Assembly (NCBI RefSeq): GCF_001613245.1
Contig: NZ_BDBZ01000003.1
Span: forward strand, 1-64,000
Direction of reading: 5' to 3'
Length of the DNA: 64,000 nucleotides
From: Nocardia speluncae NBRC 108251
Lineage (GTDB): Bacteria; Actinomycetota; Actinomycetes; Mycobacteriales; Mycobacteriaceae
The notes under the pieces are model-generated. The model saw only the letters and a program-made list of their open reading frames with translations. It searched no databases and was not told the DNA's origin. This document shows positions 1 to 9,571 of the stretch, one piece after another (the stretch's first letter is position 1; each line of letters opens with the position of its first letter). Position numbers and translations under genes: made by a program.

Positions 1-323
1 CTCAGTGACTGGCGAACCAGTACTTCATTGGGGCAGGTTTTCTACCTTAACCGGCCAGTGGCTCAGAGTCAAACTCCGCATCTTCAGCCGATCTGCCAGG
101 CGCTCCTCGTACAACCTCGTTGTCCCTGGTCCCTCCGGCTCGGCGTTTCCGCCTCGCTCCGGGCCCCTGGTCGGTGTCCGTGTCGCTCTGACTTGGATAA
201 AGTTACGCGGCGGATAACGCTACGTCAAATCGCCACTTCGGCATCATATTTTCGCTGGTCAGAGGCTTGCGATCGGGCGATACGGTGGGCCGGATCGCGA
301 AATTGTGACCCAGCCCACCAAGA
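1..323. other. No gene recognised at left edge
   Basis: The stretch downstream of tyrS holds only short open frames without a convincing start, ribosome-binding site or family resemblance. I looked for rRNA, tRNA and a clear terminator on both strands and saw none. Confidence 0.5.
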
Positions 324-1622
324 TCAATTTCCGGTGTCTCGCCGGACGCCTGCGAAATGACGCTTTCCGCGACGGAGCACGAGCCACTTGCCATGCAGGT
401 AGTCACCGGTTTCCGGCATCCACTCCGGGTCCTTCACGCGCTCGTTGTTCACCGATGCCCCACCTTCGTTCACCGCGCGGCGAGCGGCGCCTCGGCTCTC
501 ACACAGGCCCGAGGCCACCAGGAGGTCCACGATCGTGTCCTGGCCGGGCACCACCTGCGCGACCTCCCCCTCGCCGGCTGCCTCGCGTAGCGCAGCCGCC
601 AGTGTCGGCTCGTCGAGATCCCGGAGTTCGGCGCGGCCGAAAAGCGCCTGGCTGGCAAGTTGCGCGGCGCGGGTGTTGTCCGCACCGTGCACGAGTGTGG
701 TCATCTCGGCCGCCAGCCGGCGCTGGGCTTCACGGGCGTGCGGGCGTTCGGCCGTCGCCACCTCCAGTTCGGCCAGCTCCTCCTGTTCCAGGAAGGTGAA
801 CCAGCGTAGGTAGCGAACGACGTCGGCGTCGGCGGTGTTCACGAAGTACTGGAACCAGGCGTAGGGGCTGGTGAGCTCCGGGTCGAGCCACAGGCTGCCC
901 CCGCCTGTGGACTTACCGAATTTCTTGCCGTCGGCCGAGGTCACCAGCGGAACGGTCAGGGCATGGACCGCTACCCCATCGACGCGCCGGTTCAGTTCGA
1001 CACCGGCGATGATGTTGCCCCACTGATCCGAGCCGCCCACCTGAAGCACGCAGTCGTGTTGGCGGCGCAACTGCAAGTAGTCGTTGGCCTGCAGCAACAT
1101 GTAGCTGAACTCGGTGTAAGAGATGCCCTCGCCTTCGAGCCGCCGCTTGACGGTGTCGCGAGCGAGCATCACGTTCACCGAGAAGTGTTTGCCGATATCC
1201 CGGAGGAAGTCGACGGCACTCAGCGCGCCGGTCCAGTCCATGTTGTTCACGATGAGGGCGCCGGTCGGTGAATCGTCCAGGTCGACGAACCGTTCGAGCT
1301 GGGATCGAATCCGGTCTGCCCAGGCGGCGACGGTATCCGCCGAGTTCATCGTGCGCTCGCCGACGTCGCGGGGGTCGCCGATCAGTCCGGTCGCGCCACC
1401 GGCCAGGACGATCGGCCGGTGTCCCGCGCGCTGGAACCGTTTGAGGGCGAGCAGAGGAACGAGATGCCCGGCGTGCAGGCTGGCCGCGGTGGGATCGAAA
1501 CCGGCATAGAGATTGCGCGGGCCGGCGGCCAGCGCCTCCCGGAGCGCGTCGAGGTCGGTGGACTGCGCGATGAGACCGCGCCAGGTCAATTCGTCGATGA
1601 TGTCGCTGCTCACGGGGTCCAT
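324..1622 (-). CDS. tyrS: Tyrosyl-tRNA synthetase
   Basis: Charges tRNA-Tyr with tyrosine in the cytoplasm. The 432-residue protein has a class I fold: the HIGH-like motif HAGH at residues 50-53, the KMSKS-like loop KFGKS near residue 240 followed by [10 protein letters not shown], and a C-terminal S4-type RNA-binding domain (about 355-415) containing [16 protein letters not shown]. Sequence and length agree closely with mycobacterial TyrS. I chose ATG at 1622; a GTG three codons on, at 1613, gives an N-terminus ([13 protein letters not shown]) nearer the family and is equally possible. The long upstream extension of the open frame runs into mpg and is unlikely to be translated. It lies 56 bp behind mpg on the same strand and is probably co-transcribed with it. 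Confidence 0.97.
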   Translation of the reverse strand: MDPVSSDIIDELTWRGLIAQSTDLDALREALAAGPRNLYAGFDPTAASLHAGHLVPLLALKRFQRAGHRPIVLAGGATGLIGDPRDVGERTMNSADTVAAWADRIRSQLERFVDLDDSPTGALIVNNMDWTGALSAVDFLRDIGKHFSVNVMLARDTVKRRLEGEGISYTEFSYMLLQANDYLQLRRQHDCVLQVGGSDQWGNIIAGVELNRRVDGVAVHALTVPLVTSADGKKFGKSTGGGSLWLDPELTSPYAWFQYFVNTADADVVRYLRWFTFLEQEELAELEVATAERPHAREAQRRLAAEMTTLVHGADNTRAAQLASQALFGRAELRDLDEPTLAAALREAAGEGEVAQVVPGQDTIVDLLVASGLCESRGAARRAVNEGGASVNNERVKDPEWMPETGDYLHGKWLVLRRGKRHFAGVRRDTGN

Positions 1623-1678
1623 CTTCGCGTACCAGCGCAAGCCCGTTGCGAGCGGTGCGATCGGATGCCCGGCCTGCC

Positions 1679-2299
1679 TCAGGCCGATCCCCCGCGACGT
1701 GGCGCCCGCGGGCTGCGCCGGTAAGCGGATACCGCGCGGGAGTCGTGCAGCCATAGCCGCCACGGGCGGTCGGCCTCCGTGCTGACCCCTACCCGCGGGC
1801 CGGCGGCGATCCGGGACGGATCGGCGAGCGGGCCGAGTTCCAGCCGGATCACCGAATCCGGATCGAAGACATCGGTGCCGTAGTCGTCCATCCGGATTCC
1901 GAGAGCACTGCCCAGGTTGCCGGGGCCGCGGGCCAGGTCGTCGGCACCGCGAGCAGCCGGGCGGCGGTCGCGGGCGATGTCGTGACCGGCGATGATCTCC
2001 GCGGACCGCAAGAGCACACCGGAGGCCACTCCGTCCGGTCCGCTGACGATATTCGCGCAGGTATGCATTCCGTAGCTGCGATAGACGTACAGCCTGCCCG
2101 GCGGGCCGAACATCGCCGCGTTCCGCGGGGTGCGGCCGCGACCGGAGTGGGCCGCCGGATCATGCCAAGGGCCTGCCGGATCACCACCGTAGGCCTCGAC
2201 TTCGACCAGGTAGGCACCCACCGAGCCCGACCACAGGGTCGCGCCGAGCAGGCGCCGGGCGGCGGTCGATGGATCAACAGCCAGTTCCTCGGCACTCAC
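1679..2299 (-). CDS. mpg: DNA-3-methyladenine glycosylase (AAG family)
   Basis: Base-excision repair enzyme that removes alkylated purines such as 3-methyladenine. The 206-residue protein has the AAG-family block [16 protein letters not shown] followed by [24 protein letters not shown], with the active-site glutamate expected in VEVEAY, and the conserved RGPGNL segment. Length is normal for bacterial members. The start is GTG at 2299. It precedes tyrS on the same strand; mpg next to tyrS is also found in M. tuberculosis (Rv1688-Rv1689). Confidence 0.93.
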   Translation of the reverse strand: MSAEELAVDPSTAARRLLGATLWSGSVGAYLVEVEAYGGDPAGPWHDPAAHSGRGRTPRNAAMFGPPGRLYVYRSYGMHTCANIVSGPDGVASGVLLRSAEIIAGHDIARDRRPAARGADDLARGPGNLGSALGIRMDDYGTDVFDPDSVIRLELGPLADPSRIAAGPRVGVSTEADRPWRLWLHDSRAVSAYRRSPRAPRRGGSA

Positions 2300-2613
2300 C
2301 CGAGAATTGTCGCAACCGATGTGCGCCGGGCCGGGTACCAGGTCTCATTTCCTTCACACCCGGAAGCAGGCCATCCGGTTCGTCGGCGCCCGGTCGGCGG
2401 CCCGCCGCGTCCGTCGCCGGAATCATCACCACCGTGCCCGGTGTATCGGCGGGCGAACGGCCCCGCCTTCGGTGCCGGGCCGAAAGAAGCGCGCTATCGG
2501 CACGGCACCGGAGGCCCGGCGTACCGGGCATTCGGCTGCGCCACACCGGGGTGTGTTGACCGGTTGACACGCTTTCCGGCGTCCAGGTCTTGCAACAAGG
2601 ACCGCGAAGGCGA

Positions 2614-2637
2614 AGAATTCAACACATGATGAATTCT
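2614..2637. promoter_or_regulatory. Palindrome upstream of ABC/TetR operon
   Basis: Eight-base perfect arms AGAATTCA and TGAATTCT with an 8-base spacer, 23 bp before the ABC ATPase start codon. A TTGACA hexamer lies upstream at about 2561. The last gene of the operon encodes a TetR regulator, so this is the natural candidate for its operator. The rest of 2300-2660 holds no gene I can support. Binding is inferred. Confidence 0.5.
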
Positions 2638-2660
2638 CGATCGATGAACAGGGGCGGCTC

Positions 2661-3392
2661 ATGTCCGTGACCGGCGAGCGGGACGCGGTGGAGGTCCGCA
2701 ACCTCACGGTGCGTCGCGGTAGACGAGAAGTACTGCACGATATTTCGCTGACCATTCCCCGCGGCTCGATCACCGGGCTACTGGGGCCCTCGGGCTGCGG
2801 GAAGACCACTCTCATGCGCAGCATCGTGGGCACCCAGATCGTGACCGCCGGGCAGATCACGGCCCTCGGGTTGCCGGCGGGCAGTGCGCGGCTGCGGCGG
2901 CAGATCGGCTACGTGACCCAGGCACCGAGCATCTACTCCGATATCAGCGTCCACGAGAACGTCGCGTATTTCGCCGCGCTCTACGGTGCCGCCCGCGGGT
3001 CGGTCGACGCCGCGCTCGACGCTGTAGGACTGTCCGATCATCGCCACCAGCGTGGCGACGAACTCTCCGGCGGGCAGAGCACCCGGGCGTCGTTGGCGTG
3101 CGCGCTGGTGGCCGCACCGGAGCTGCTGGTCCTGGACGAGCCGACAGTCGGGCTGGACCCAGTTCTGCGAGTCGAACTGTGGAAGCAGTTCCGGGAATTG
3201 GCTGCCGGCGGTACGACGCTGCTGGTGTCGAGCCATGTGATGGACGAGGCCGAACACTGCGACCGGTTGCTGCTCATGCGAGAAGGCCGGTTGCTGGCGC
3301 AGCAGAGCCCCGACGAATTGCGCGAACGCACCGGCGAGCAGAACCTCGAACAGGCTTTCTTGACCCTCATCACGTTGGGAGAACCGGTATGA
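2661..3392 (+). CDS. ABC transporter ATP-binding protein (DrrA-type)
   Basis: Energises an ABC-2 exporter at the membrane. In 243 residues it has Walker A GPSGCGKTT (42-50), the Q-loop in YVTQAPSIYSD, the signature LSGGQ (about 134), Walker B LLVLDEPTVGLD and the switch histidine in LLVSSHVMDEAEHC. ATG at 2661 is preceded by AGGGGCGG at good spacing. Its stop overlaps the next start (ATGA), so ATPase, permease and TetR form one coupled operon. Families like this export drugs or lipids; the substrate cannot be read from the sequence. Confidence 0.94.
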   Translation: MSVTGERDAVEVRNLTVRRGRREVLHDISLTIPRGSITGLLGPSGCGKTTLMRSIVGTQIVTAGQITALGLPAGSARLRRQIGYVTQAPSIYSDISVHENVAYFAALYGAARGSVDAALDAVGLSDHRHQRGDELSGGQSTRASLACALVAAPELLVLDEPTVGLDPVLRVELWKQFRELAAGGTTLLVSSHVMDEAEHCDRLLLMREGRLLAQQSPDELRERTGEQNLEQAFLTLITLGEPV

Positions 3393-4273
3393 GCGGATCG
3401 AGCCCGGGGGACGCAGGAAAACGTCGCCGAACGGTCCCTTCGACCACAAGCCGTACGGACACCGCACCGGGGCACCCCGGCCCCGCCGCACACATCGTGG
3501 ACCGCGGCGCCGGGCCGCGGCCGTTCGCGGCCTACACGGCGACCACGACCCGGATCCTGCGGCAACTGCGCAACGATCACCGCACGATCGCGATGATCCT
3601 GGTGGTGCCGGCGCTGCTGATGGCCCTGCTGTACTTCATCTATCAGGATGTGCCGGCCACACCGCAGCAGGTGAGCCTGTTCGACCGTGTCGGGATCAGC
3701 ATGCTCGGGATCCTGCCGTTCATCGTGATGTTCCTGATCACCGCCATCGCCATGCAGCGCGAACGCAGCTCCGGCACACTCGAACGGCTGCTCACCACAC
3801 CGTTGAGCAAACTCGATCTGCTCGGCGGGTACGGAACGGCGTTCTCGGTGGCCGCGGCCGCGCAGGCGGCCGTGGCGTGCCTGGTCTCGTTCGGCTTGCT
3901 GGGTCTGAACGCGGCCGGTAATCCCGGGTGGGTGGTGCTCATCGCGATGATCGATGCGGTGCTGGGGGTCGCACTGGGGTTGCTGTGCAGCGCCTTCGCA
4001 CGGACCGAGTTCCAGGCGGTGCAGTTCATGCCGGTCGTGGCGGCGCCGCAGATCTTCCTGTGCGGGCTGCTGGTGCCACGCGAACAGCTGCCCGGTTGGC
4101 TGGAGGCGATCAGCAACGTGCTACCGCTGAGCTACGCCGTCGACGCGCTGCACGAGGTGTCGGTGCACAGCCAGCCCACCGGGTTGATGTGGCGGGACCT
4201 GGCGATCGTTGCCGGATTCGCGGCGGTGGCCCTGTGCCTGGGCGCCGCGACCCTACGCCGGCGCACAGTATGA
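3389..4273 (+). CDS. ABC-2 type permease (DrrB-like)
   Basis: Membrane partner of the preceding ATPase. The 294-residue protein has a hydrophilic, Ser/Thr/Arg-rich N-terminus of about 60 residues and then six hydrophobic segments, beginning MILVVPALLMALLYFIY. The block QRERSSGTLERLLTTPLSKLDLLGGY is the cytoplasmic loop typical of ABC-2 permeases, and LCGLLVPREQLPGWLEAISNVLPLSYAVDAL is the conserved end. The ATG at 3389 overlaps the ATPase stop; a longer upstream frame lies inside the ATPase gene and is a shadow. Confidence 0.92.
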   Translation: MSGSSPGDAGKRRRTVPSTTSRTDTAPGHPGPAAHIVDRGAGPRPFAAYTATTTRILRQLRNDHRTIAMILVVPALLMALLYFIYQDVPATPQQVSLFDRVGISMLGILPFIVMFLITAIAMQRERSSGTLERLLTTPLSKLDLLGGYGTAFSVAAAAQAAVACLVSFGLLGLNAAGNPGWVVLIAMIDAVLGVALGLLCSAFARTEFQAVQFMPVVAAPQIFLCGLLVPREQLPGWLEAISNVLPLSYAVDALHEVSVHSQPTGLMWRDLAIVAGFAAVALCLGAATLRRRTV

Positions 4274-4908
4274 GTACCGACCCCGAACGCCCGCCCGCCA
4301 GACCAGGACGCAGGCCGGGCACCTCCGGCACGCGCGCAGCGATCCTGGATGCGGCCGGGCAGCGATTCGCGAAAAACGGGTTCGACAAGACCTCGATCCG
4401 CGCGGTGGCGGCGGACGCCGGCGTCGACCCGGCTCTGATCCACCACTACTTCGGGACGAAGCAGCAGCTGTTCGCGGCTGTCGTGGAACTACCGGTCGAC
4501 CCGGAGGTTGTGCTCGCGCGAGTGGATACAACCCCGCTGGATCAACTGGGCGAAACCCTGGTGGGCGCGGTGACAGCAGTCTGGGATTCGCCCGCGGGTA
4601 CCGGTGCTGTTGCCCTGTTCCGCAGCCTCGTCGCAGGTGGTGACACCTCGCCGGCGCGGGACTTCCTGCTCTCGGTGATCTTCGAACGGATCCGCCGGCG
4701 TATCGCCACGGATACCGACGACGGCCGGCTCCGGGTGGCGCTGGCCGCGTCCCAGATCATGGGCGTGATCATGTCGCGCAAGATCGTGAAACTGGATCCG
4801 GTCACCGAGCTGCCGATCGACCGGCTCGTCGCCGCTGTCGGCCCCACGGTGCAGCGCTACCTCACCGGCGATATCGGTGAAGTAGCGGCGGCGGACGGCG
4901 CGGAATGA
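4270..4908 (+). CDS. TetR-family regulator of the ABC operon
   Basis: 212-residue repressor-type protein. The N-terminal helix-turn-helix is clear: RAAILDAAGQRFAKNGFDKTSIRAVAADAGVDPALIHHYFGTKQQLF (about residues 22-68). The C-terminal ligand domain resembles the TetR_C type found with drug exporters. The ATGA overlap with the permease stop puts it last in the operon, where it probably represses its own promoter through the dyad at 2614-2637. Confidence 0.92.
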   Translation: MSTDPERPPARPGRRPGTSGTRAAILDAAGQRFAKNGFDKTSIRAVAADAGVDPALIHHYFGTKQQLFAAVVELPVDPEVVLARVDTTPLDQLGETLVGAVTAVWDSPAGTGAVALFRSLVAGGDTSPARDFLLSVIFERIRRRIATDTDDGRLRVALAASQIMGVIMSRKIVKLDPVTELPIDRLVAAVGPTVQRYLTGDIGEVAAADGAE

Positions 4909-4918
4909 ACGCCCGGTG

Positions 4919-5149
4919 CTATTCGCCGAACTGCCGCGCGAAATCGGCGTGCTCGGCCTCGTCGACCGCGTGGGCCTCATCGGCGAGCAGTACCGGGATC
5001 CCGTTGTCGATCGGATAGGCCACGCGCAACCGAGGGTTGTACAGCACGTCTGCGCCGGCGCCGGTGCGGACCAGGTGCAATTGTCCCTTGTCCTGCGGGC
5101 AGGCCAGCAGGCTCAGCAATGTGGGATCCAGAATGGTGTGCTCGGACAT
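4919..5149 (-). CDS. Trm112-like small protein
   Basis: A 76-residue protein with the Trm112/YcaR core LLSLLACPQDKGQLHLV, then YNPRLRVAYPIDNGIPVLLADEA. Family members bind and stabilise methyltransferases or act as small zinc-ribbon-like proteins; here only one cysteine of a typical zinc site is visible (ACPQDKG). Start at 5149 gives MSEHTILDPTLLSLLACP, the usual N-terminus; the upstream extension is not coding-like. It converges on the TetR gene with a 10-bp gap. Confidence 0.85.
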   Translation of the reverse strand: MSEHTILDPTLLSLLACPQDKGQLHLVRTGAGADVLYNPRLRVAYPIDNGIPVLLADEAHAVDEAEHADFARQFGE

Positions 5150-5204
5150 GGAATGGAAGCGTACCCGGCCACAGATCGGACCTCGGCGCCCTCCGATATC
5201 GCGC

Positions 5205-6014
5205 TCAGACCGCCGGGCGGCGGAACGAGATGTACTGATGGCCGAAGAAGGTGCCGGCGGCGACCACACCCATGACCACCACCGCGGACAGCGCGCGCGG
5301 GAATCCGAACAGGCTCACGGCGACCTCGAGCAGCACCGCGTTGACGGCCAGCCCCCCGCAGTTCACGGCGGCGAACCCGAAAAAATCGCGGAGGACCCGT
5401 CCGTGGACCCGGAACACCAGTCGGCGGTGCAGGACGAACGCGACACCGATACCGGTCACATAGGCCGCAACAACCCCCACCGACGGCGGCACCGAATCCC
5501 CCAGTAGCGCGAGCCAGGCGACGGTGAGCCCGATACCCATCGCGGTATTCACGCCGCCGACGATCGCGAACGCGATTTCCCGGCGCCTCACCAAGCGAAG
5601 AAGTGCGACCGGCCCGTTGCCACGAATCCGTGCCGCGCCACGATCCGCGTGTGCGGGATCCACCGCTTCCCCGGCGGGTTCGCCGCCCGGCGGGTTTCCG
5701 CCCCGGCCGTTCGCGACGGCCGGCCCGGCCGGATCACCCGGTCCGAGGGGGCCCGGGAGATCTCCGGATTCGGCGGCGAGCACGGCGCCCCGAACATCTT
5801 CGGTCTCGCGCCGACTCTCGGAACGGGTTGTGTCCGATACCGCGTCGGACAGCGATGCGGGGGACGGTTTACGCGAGCGCGGTGCGGCGCCGACCCGTGC
5901 ATCTGCACACTCGACGGCGTCCCGCGCCGGGAGCTGCTCGCGCGTCATGCCGTTGTGGCCGGCGCCGTGATGCGGCGACGCCGGGTCCGGGGATTCGGTG
6001 GGCTCGTTCGTCAT
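5205..6014 (-). CDS. GtrA-like membrane protein with long N-terminal extension
   Basis: GtrA-family proteins flip polyprenyl-linked sugars or support cell-wall glycosylation. The last 130 residues or so form four hydrophobic helices, starting FAIVGGVNTAMGIGLTVAWLALLG and ending FFGHQYISFRR, the typical GtrA finish. The first 140 residues are hydrophilic, rich in Pro, Gly, Asp, Glu and Arg, and probably disordered, roughly doubling the usual length; an internal start nearer the first helix is possible. It overlaps the stop of the upstream membrane protein (ATGA), so the two are one operon. Confidence 0.85.
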   Translation of the reverse strand: MTNEPTESPDPASPHHGAGHNGMTREQLPARDAVECADARVGAAPRSRKPSPASLSDAVSDTTRSESRRETEDVRGAVLAAESGDLPGPLGPGDPAGPAVANGRGGNPPGGEPAGEAVDPAHADRGAARIRGNGPVALLRLVRRREIAFAIVGGVNTAMGIGLTVAWLALLGDSVPPSVGVVAAYVTGIGVAFVLHRRLVFRVHGRVLRDFFGFAAVNCGGLAVNAVLLEVAVSLFGFPRALSAVVVMGVVAAGTFFGHQYISFRRPAV

Positions 6015-8302
6015 GGTCGCGCGGCTACGAGTGCGGGTTGATCGGTATCCGATGCGGCGGGCGGCGGTGGAGGCGGCGGGCCGGTGCGCCTACGGCTGCG
6101 CAGGTGGGCGATCTGGAGAAGTACCAGCCCGAGCAGACCGGCGGCGGCCGCCGCGCCGCCGATCTTCCAACCCGGCGGGCGCCAGGTGAGTTCGAGTTCG
6201 GCATCGTGGGTGCCCGGTGGGATATCCACCGCGACGAAACTGTTCGCGACCACATCGATCGGCAGCGGACGGCTGTCGAGATGTGCGCGGTAGCCCGGCC
6301 AGCCGAGGCGGGCGAAGACGATTCGGCCACCGGTGGCCGAATCGACCCGGACCCGGCTGGTCGTCTCGGACTCCTCCGGTTGTTCGACGGTCACCCCGTC
6401 GATATGCGCGATCCGGCCGGTGCGGCCGGATACATCGCCGTCCACCCGCTCGAGGACGGCGATGTAGTCCTCATGGCCCGGATAGTCGACCCATTTCCAG
6501 CCCTCGGGTACGGGATGTTCGCGGGCGTCGGGGTAGAGCGCGCGCTGGAGGACGACCCTGTCGACGAGCATCAGATCCACCGGCGGACGGCCGGTTTCGG
6601 GTTCAGGGGTGAAGGCCCGGCGGTAGGCATCGGGGCAGACGCTGGTGTCCCAGCGCATACAGATCAGGTGACCGAAGTGGAAGTGGCCGTTCGGGGTGTA
6701 TCCACCGACGTAGTCCAGTTCGAGGTTCTTGGCGTAGTTGCCGAAAGCGAGGGAACCATAGGCGCCGTCCAGTGTGTGTTCCCCGGCGCCGATCAACGCC
6801 CGGTCACCCAATTGCAGGGTGGTCCCGGGGAAATCGGGGAACGCGGCCTTCATCTCCGATCGCTTCTCGGGCAGGTTCCAGCTCATGGGTGTCGGCGCGG
6901 CGGCATGCACCTGCAGGTAAGCGATGGGTGCGACCGCGATCAGGGTGAGCAGGCACGCCGCGGCCCGGCCCTGCGACCTCGCCAGTCCGAGAACACCCGC
7001 GCCGAGCAGCGCGACACCCGCCGCGGCGACCATATGCCACACCGCCGATTCCGGTGCCGCGCCCAGTGACCGCCCCAGCAGCAGGGCAATCAACAGCCCG
7101 GCCGCGATGCCGCGCCGGCGCAGCCCGGAAACCGTGCCGTAGCGGCCGAGCAGCACACATACCAGCACCAGCACGGCCAGTGCCAGCATCGGCAGTACCC
7201 GGGCCGGCCAGCGCAGCGGACCCATCGTCCCGGGTCCGGCAGTCCACAACAGCGTCACGACCGCGAACAGCACCGGTCCGCTCAGTTCCCGGGCCGCGCC
7301 GACGGCGCGTTTCCAGTCGACGAAGGCCAGCGCCGGGATCACGAACCAGGCGATGTAGACCATCGGTAGCGGTTGCACATAACCCCACCAGGAGGTGAAG
7401 GCCGGAAGAGTACTGGGCAGGCTCGCGTTGAGTGACTCCGACCAGGGCACGGTCAGGAACTGGTCGTTGCGGATCTCCGAGGCGCCGCGCCAGGTGACAC
7501 CCGCCGTCAGCAGACTCGGCAGATAGGTGGCCAGACCGGCCAGCCCGGCACAGCCCGTGACCAGCGCGAGCCGGATCACCGGCCACAGCTGCCGCCGGTA
7601 GACGAATTCGCCGATCAGCACCGTGGCGAACAGCACGGCCGCCTCTACTGCGGGAAACACGTACTGCACCGAAATCGTCAGATACAGGAACACGAAAACC
7701 GGTATCGGCCCGCCACGTCCCCGCGCGTAACGCACCCCCGACGCCCAAGCGTGCACCAGCCAGGCGGTCCCGGTGAACGCCGTCATCCAGCTGGCGGCGT
7801 CGAAGAACAGCAGAAAACCGCTGAACGGCATGGCCACCCCGGCCACCGCCGACCAGGCCGGGCGACCCCCGTAGGCGAGGCAGACCCGGTAGACGCCCAA
7901 CCCCAGAATCACGGCGAACACCAGTTTGACCACTGTGGCGTACAGCGCGAGATCGTCGACCACGGCCGCCCCCAGGTCGATCAGCAGCTGCGGCGGATTG
8001 AGCAGTCCGGCTTCCTCGATCGCGTAATTACCGGCCAGCCAGTGCTCGGGCATCAGCACCGGGAACTTCCCTTCCCACAGGGAACGTCCGGTCATCACCC
8101 ACAACGGCGCGTACTGGGCCTCGGTGTCATCGGTGTAGAAATGCCGGGGATTCGCCAGCAGCACTGCCAGGTAGGCCGACACCACCCCCGCCGCGCACAC
8201 CAGACCCCACCGCAACACATCCCGCCGATCATCTGCTCGACCATCCGCCACGGGTCCCAGACCATACCGGCCGAACCCCGGCGATCGACCGTAACGACGC
8301 AT
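6011..8302 (-). CDS. Large multi-spanning membrane protein, YfhO/GT-C-like
   Basis: A 763-residue protein with about a dozen hydrophobic helices in the first two thirds (for example VLRWGLVCAAGVVSAYLAVLLA) and an extracytoplasmic-looking C-terminal domain ending in one more helix and a proline run. The layout, with an acidic first loop (YTDDTEAQYAPLW) after helix 1, resembles YfhO and GT-C glycosyltransferases, which use polyprenyl-phosphate sugars. I infer a role in envelope glycosylation, since the neighbours are a GtrA flippase, a GT2 enzyme and a sugar aminotransferase. Start at 8302 (MRRYGRSPG) is 114 bp from the divergent GT2 gene; longer upstream frames overlap that gene. Confidence 0.8.
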   Translation of the reverse strand: MRRYGRSPGFGRYGLGPVADGRADDRRDVLRWGLVCAAGVVSAYLAVLLANPRHFYTDDTEAQYAPLWVMTGRSLWEGKFPVLMPEHWLAGNYAIEEAGLLNPPQLLIDLGAAVVDDLALYATVVKLVFAVILGLGVYRVCLAYGGRPAWSAVAGVAMPFSGFLLFFDAASWMTAFTGTAWLVHAWASGVRYARGRGGPIPVFVFLYLTISVQYVFPAVEAAVLFATVLIGEFVYRRQLWPVIRLALVTGCAGLAGLATYLPSLLTAGVTWRGASEIRNDQFLTVPWSESLNASLPSTLPAFTSWWGYVQPLPMVYIAWFVIPALAFVDWKRAVGAARELSGPVLFAVVTLLWTAGPGTMGPLRWPARVLPMLALAVLVLVCVLLGRYGTVSGLRRRGIAAGLLIALLLGRSLGAAPESAVWHMVAAAGVALLGAGVLGLARSQGRAAACLLTLIAVAPIAYLQVHAAAPTPMSWNLPEKRSEMKAAFPDFPGTTLQLGDRALIGAGEHTLDGAYGSLAFGNYAKNLELDYVGGYTPNGHFHFGHLICMRWDTSVCPDAYRRAFTPEPETGRPPVDLMLVDRVVLQRALYPDAREHPVPEGWKWVDYPGHEDYIAVLERVDGDVSGRTGRIAHIDGVTVEQPEESETTSRVRVDSATGGRIVFARLGWPGYRAHLDSRPLPIDVVANSFVAVDIPPGTHDAELELTWRPPGWKIGGAAAAAGLLGLVLLQIAHLRSRRRTGPPPPPPPAASDTDQPALVAARP

Positions 8303-8416
8303 ATCGAATCTGCCCGCGCGGCGGCGGGTACACCTGCTAGAGTTCGCATTTCTCGGGCTCACCAGCGTCATCGAGACCCGGCACGCGTTATCCTCCGTCG
8401 AAAGTCGATCTCGCCA

Positions 8417-9571
8417 ATGCCGTTTTCGCCCAGGTCCGTTTCCGCACCGGACACTCGCCGGCCGGCGACAGCCGGCGCCACCACCCGCCCGGCTCCGGGG
8501 TCGCCGTGGCCCCCACCGGGCGCGACGTGTACCGGGCCGGATCCCGATTCGCCCGGAGTGTGCGGGGTTTCGGTGGTCGTACCGGTCTATCGTGGTGAAC
8601 AGACCGTCGCCGGGCTCGTCCGGGAACTGGACGTATTCGCCACGCCCACCGCCACGCCGGGCGGTCTCCGCTTCCGGGTGGCCGAGATCGTGCTGGTGCA
8701 CGACTGCGGGCCGGACGGGTCGGATCTGGTTCTGCAGCGGCTGGCCCGGGAGAACCCGCTGGTCCGCGTGATCTGGTTGAGCCGCAACTACGGTCAGGAC
8801 GCCGCCACCATCGCCGGGATGGCCGCAGCGCGCGGCAGCTGGATCGTCACCATGGACGAGGACGGTCAGCACGATCCGGCCTGTATCACCGAATTCCTCG
8901 ACACCGCCTATCGGCAGCGCGCGGATCTGGTGTATTCCCGGCCCACCAACACACGCCCGCACGGGCTGCTGCGCAACCTCACCTCGCGCGGCGCCAAACT
9001 CGTTCTCGCCACCCTTTTCGCGTTCCCCGACTCGACGCGGTTCGAGAGCTTCCGGCTGATCCGGGGCGATATCGGGCGCCGGCTCGCCGAGGTCGCCGCC
9101 AACGGCGCCTATCTCGATGTCGCACTGACGTGGGTGGTCGGCCGGGTCGCGACTACGCCGGTGCGGTTACGCAGCGAGGGTCGCCCGGAATCCGGGTACA
9201 ACTACCGGCGCTTGTTCTCGTTGTTCTGGAAGATGGTGCTGTGCACCGGAACTCGCGGACTTCGCGTGGTGAGCCTGCTCGGCGTCACGCTGGCGGTGGC
9301 CGGCGCGATACTGGCCGCGGTGATCATCTGGTCCGCGGTGACCGGCGGCGACAGCAATCCCGAGGGCTGGGCATCGATCATCGTCGTGCTCCTCCTGTGT
9401 TCGGGCGCGCTGCTTTTCTCGCTCGGGCTCATCGCCGAATACCTCGGTGTAGTGCTGCACATCCTGGTGGGTAAACCGCTGTACCTCACCATCGACTCCC
9501 CGGCACCGAGGCCGCCGGCCGATACCGCACCGGCCCTCGCCCGGCCGCGAGCCGAGGCGGCGGCCGGATGA
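8417..9571 (+). CDS. GT2 glycosyltransferase, polyprenyl-phosphate type
   Basis: A 384-residue protein. After a Pro/Ala-rich N-terminus of about 55 residues comes a GT-A domain starting VSVVVPVYRGEQTVAGLV, with ILVHDCGPDGS in place of the commoner VDDGS, LSRNYGQDAATIAGM, and the metal-binding acidic motif MDEDGQHDP. Two C-terminal helices (SLLGVTLAVAGAILAAVIIW and a second ending LIAEYLGVVLHI) are typical of DPM1/ArnC-type enzymes that load a sugar on polyprenyl phosphate. ATG at 8417 fits best. It overlaps the next gene (ATGA). Confidence 0.9.
   Translation: MPFSPRSVSAPDTRRPATAGATTRPAPGSPWPPPGATCTGPDPDSPGVCGVSVVVPVYRGEQTVAGLVRELDVFATPTATPGGLRFRVAEIVLVHDCGPDGSDLVLQRLARENPLVRVIWLSRNYGQDAATIAGMAAARGSWIVTMDEDGQHDPACITEFLDTAYRQRADLVYSRPTNTRPHGLLRNLTSRGAKLVLATLFAFPDSTRFESFRLIRGDIGRRLAEVAANGAYLDVALTWVVGRVATTPVRLRSEGRPESGYNYRRLFSLFWKMVLCTGTRGLRVVSLLGVTLAVAGAILAAVIIWSAVTGGDSNPEGWASIIVVLLLCSGALLFSLGLIAEYLGVVLHILVGKPLYLTIDSPAPRPPADTAPALARPRAEAAAG

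Noticed and set aside
150..230. rRNA-type promoter (CTTGG ATAAAGTTAC) at the left edge
   Set aside because: On the plus strand it would fire into tyrS, and no rRNA sequence is visible.
6011..8962. Longer version of the YfhO-like protein starting at 8962
   Set aside because: The extra 220 residues are antisense to the conserved GT2 domain.
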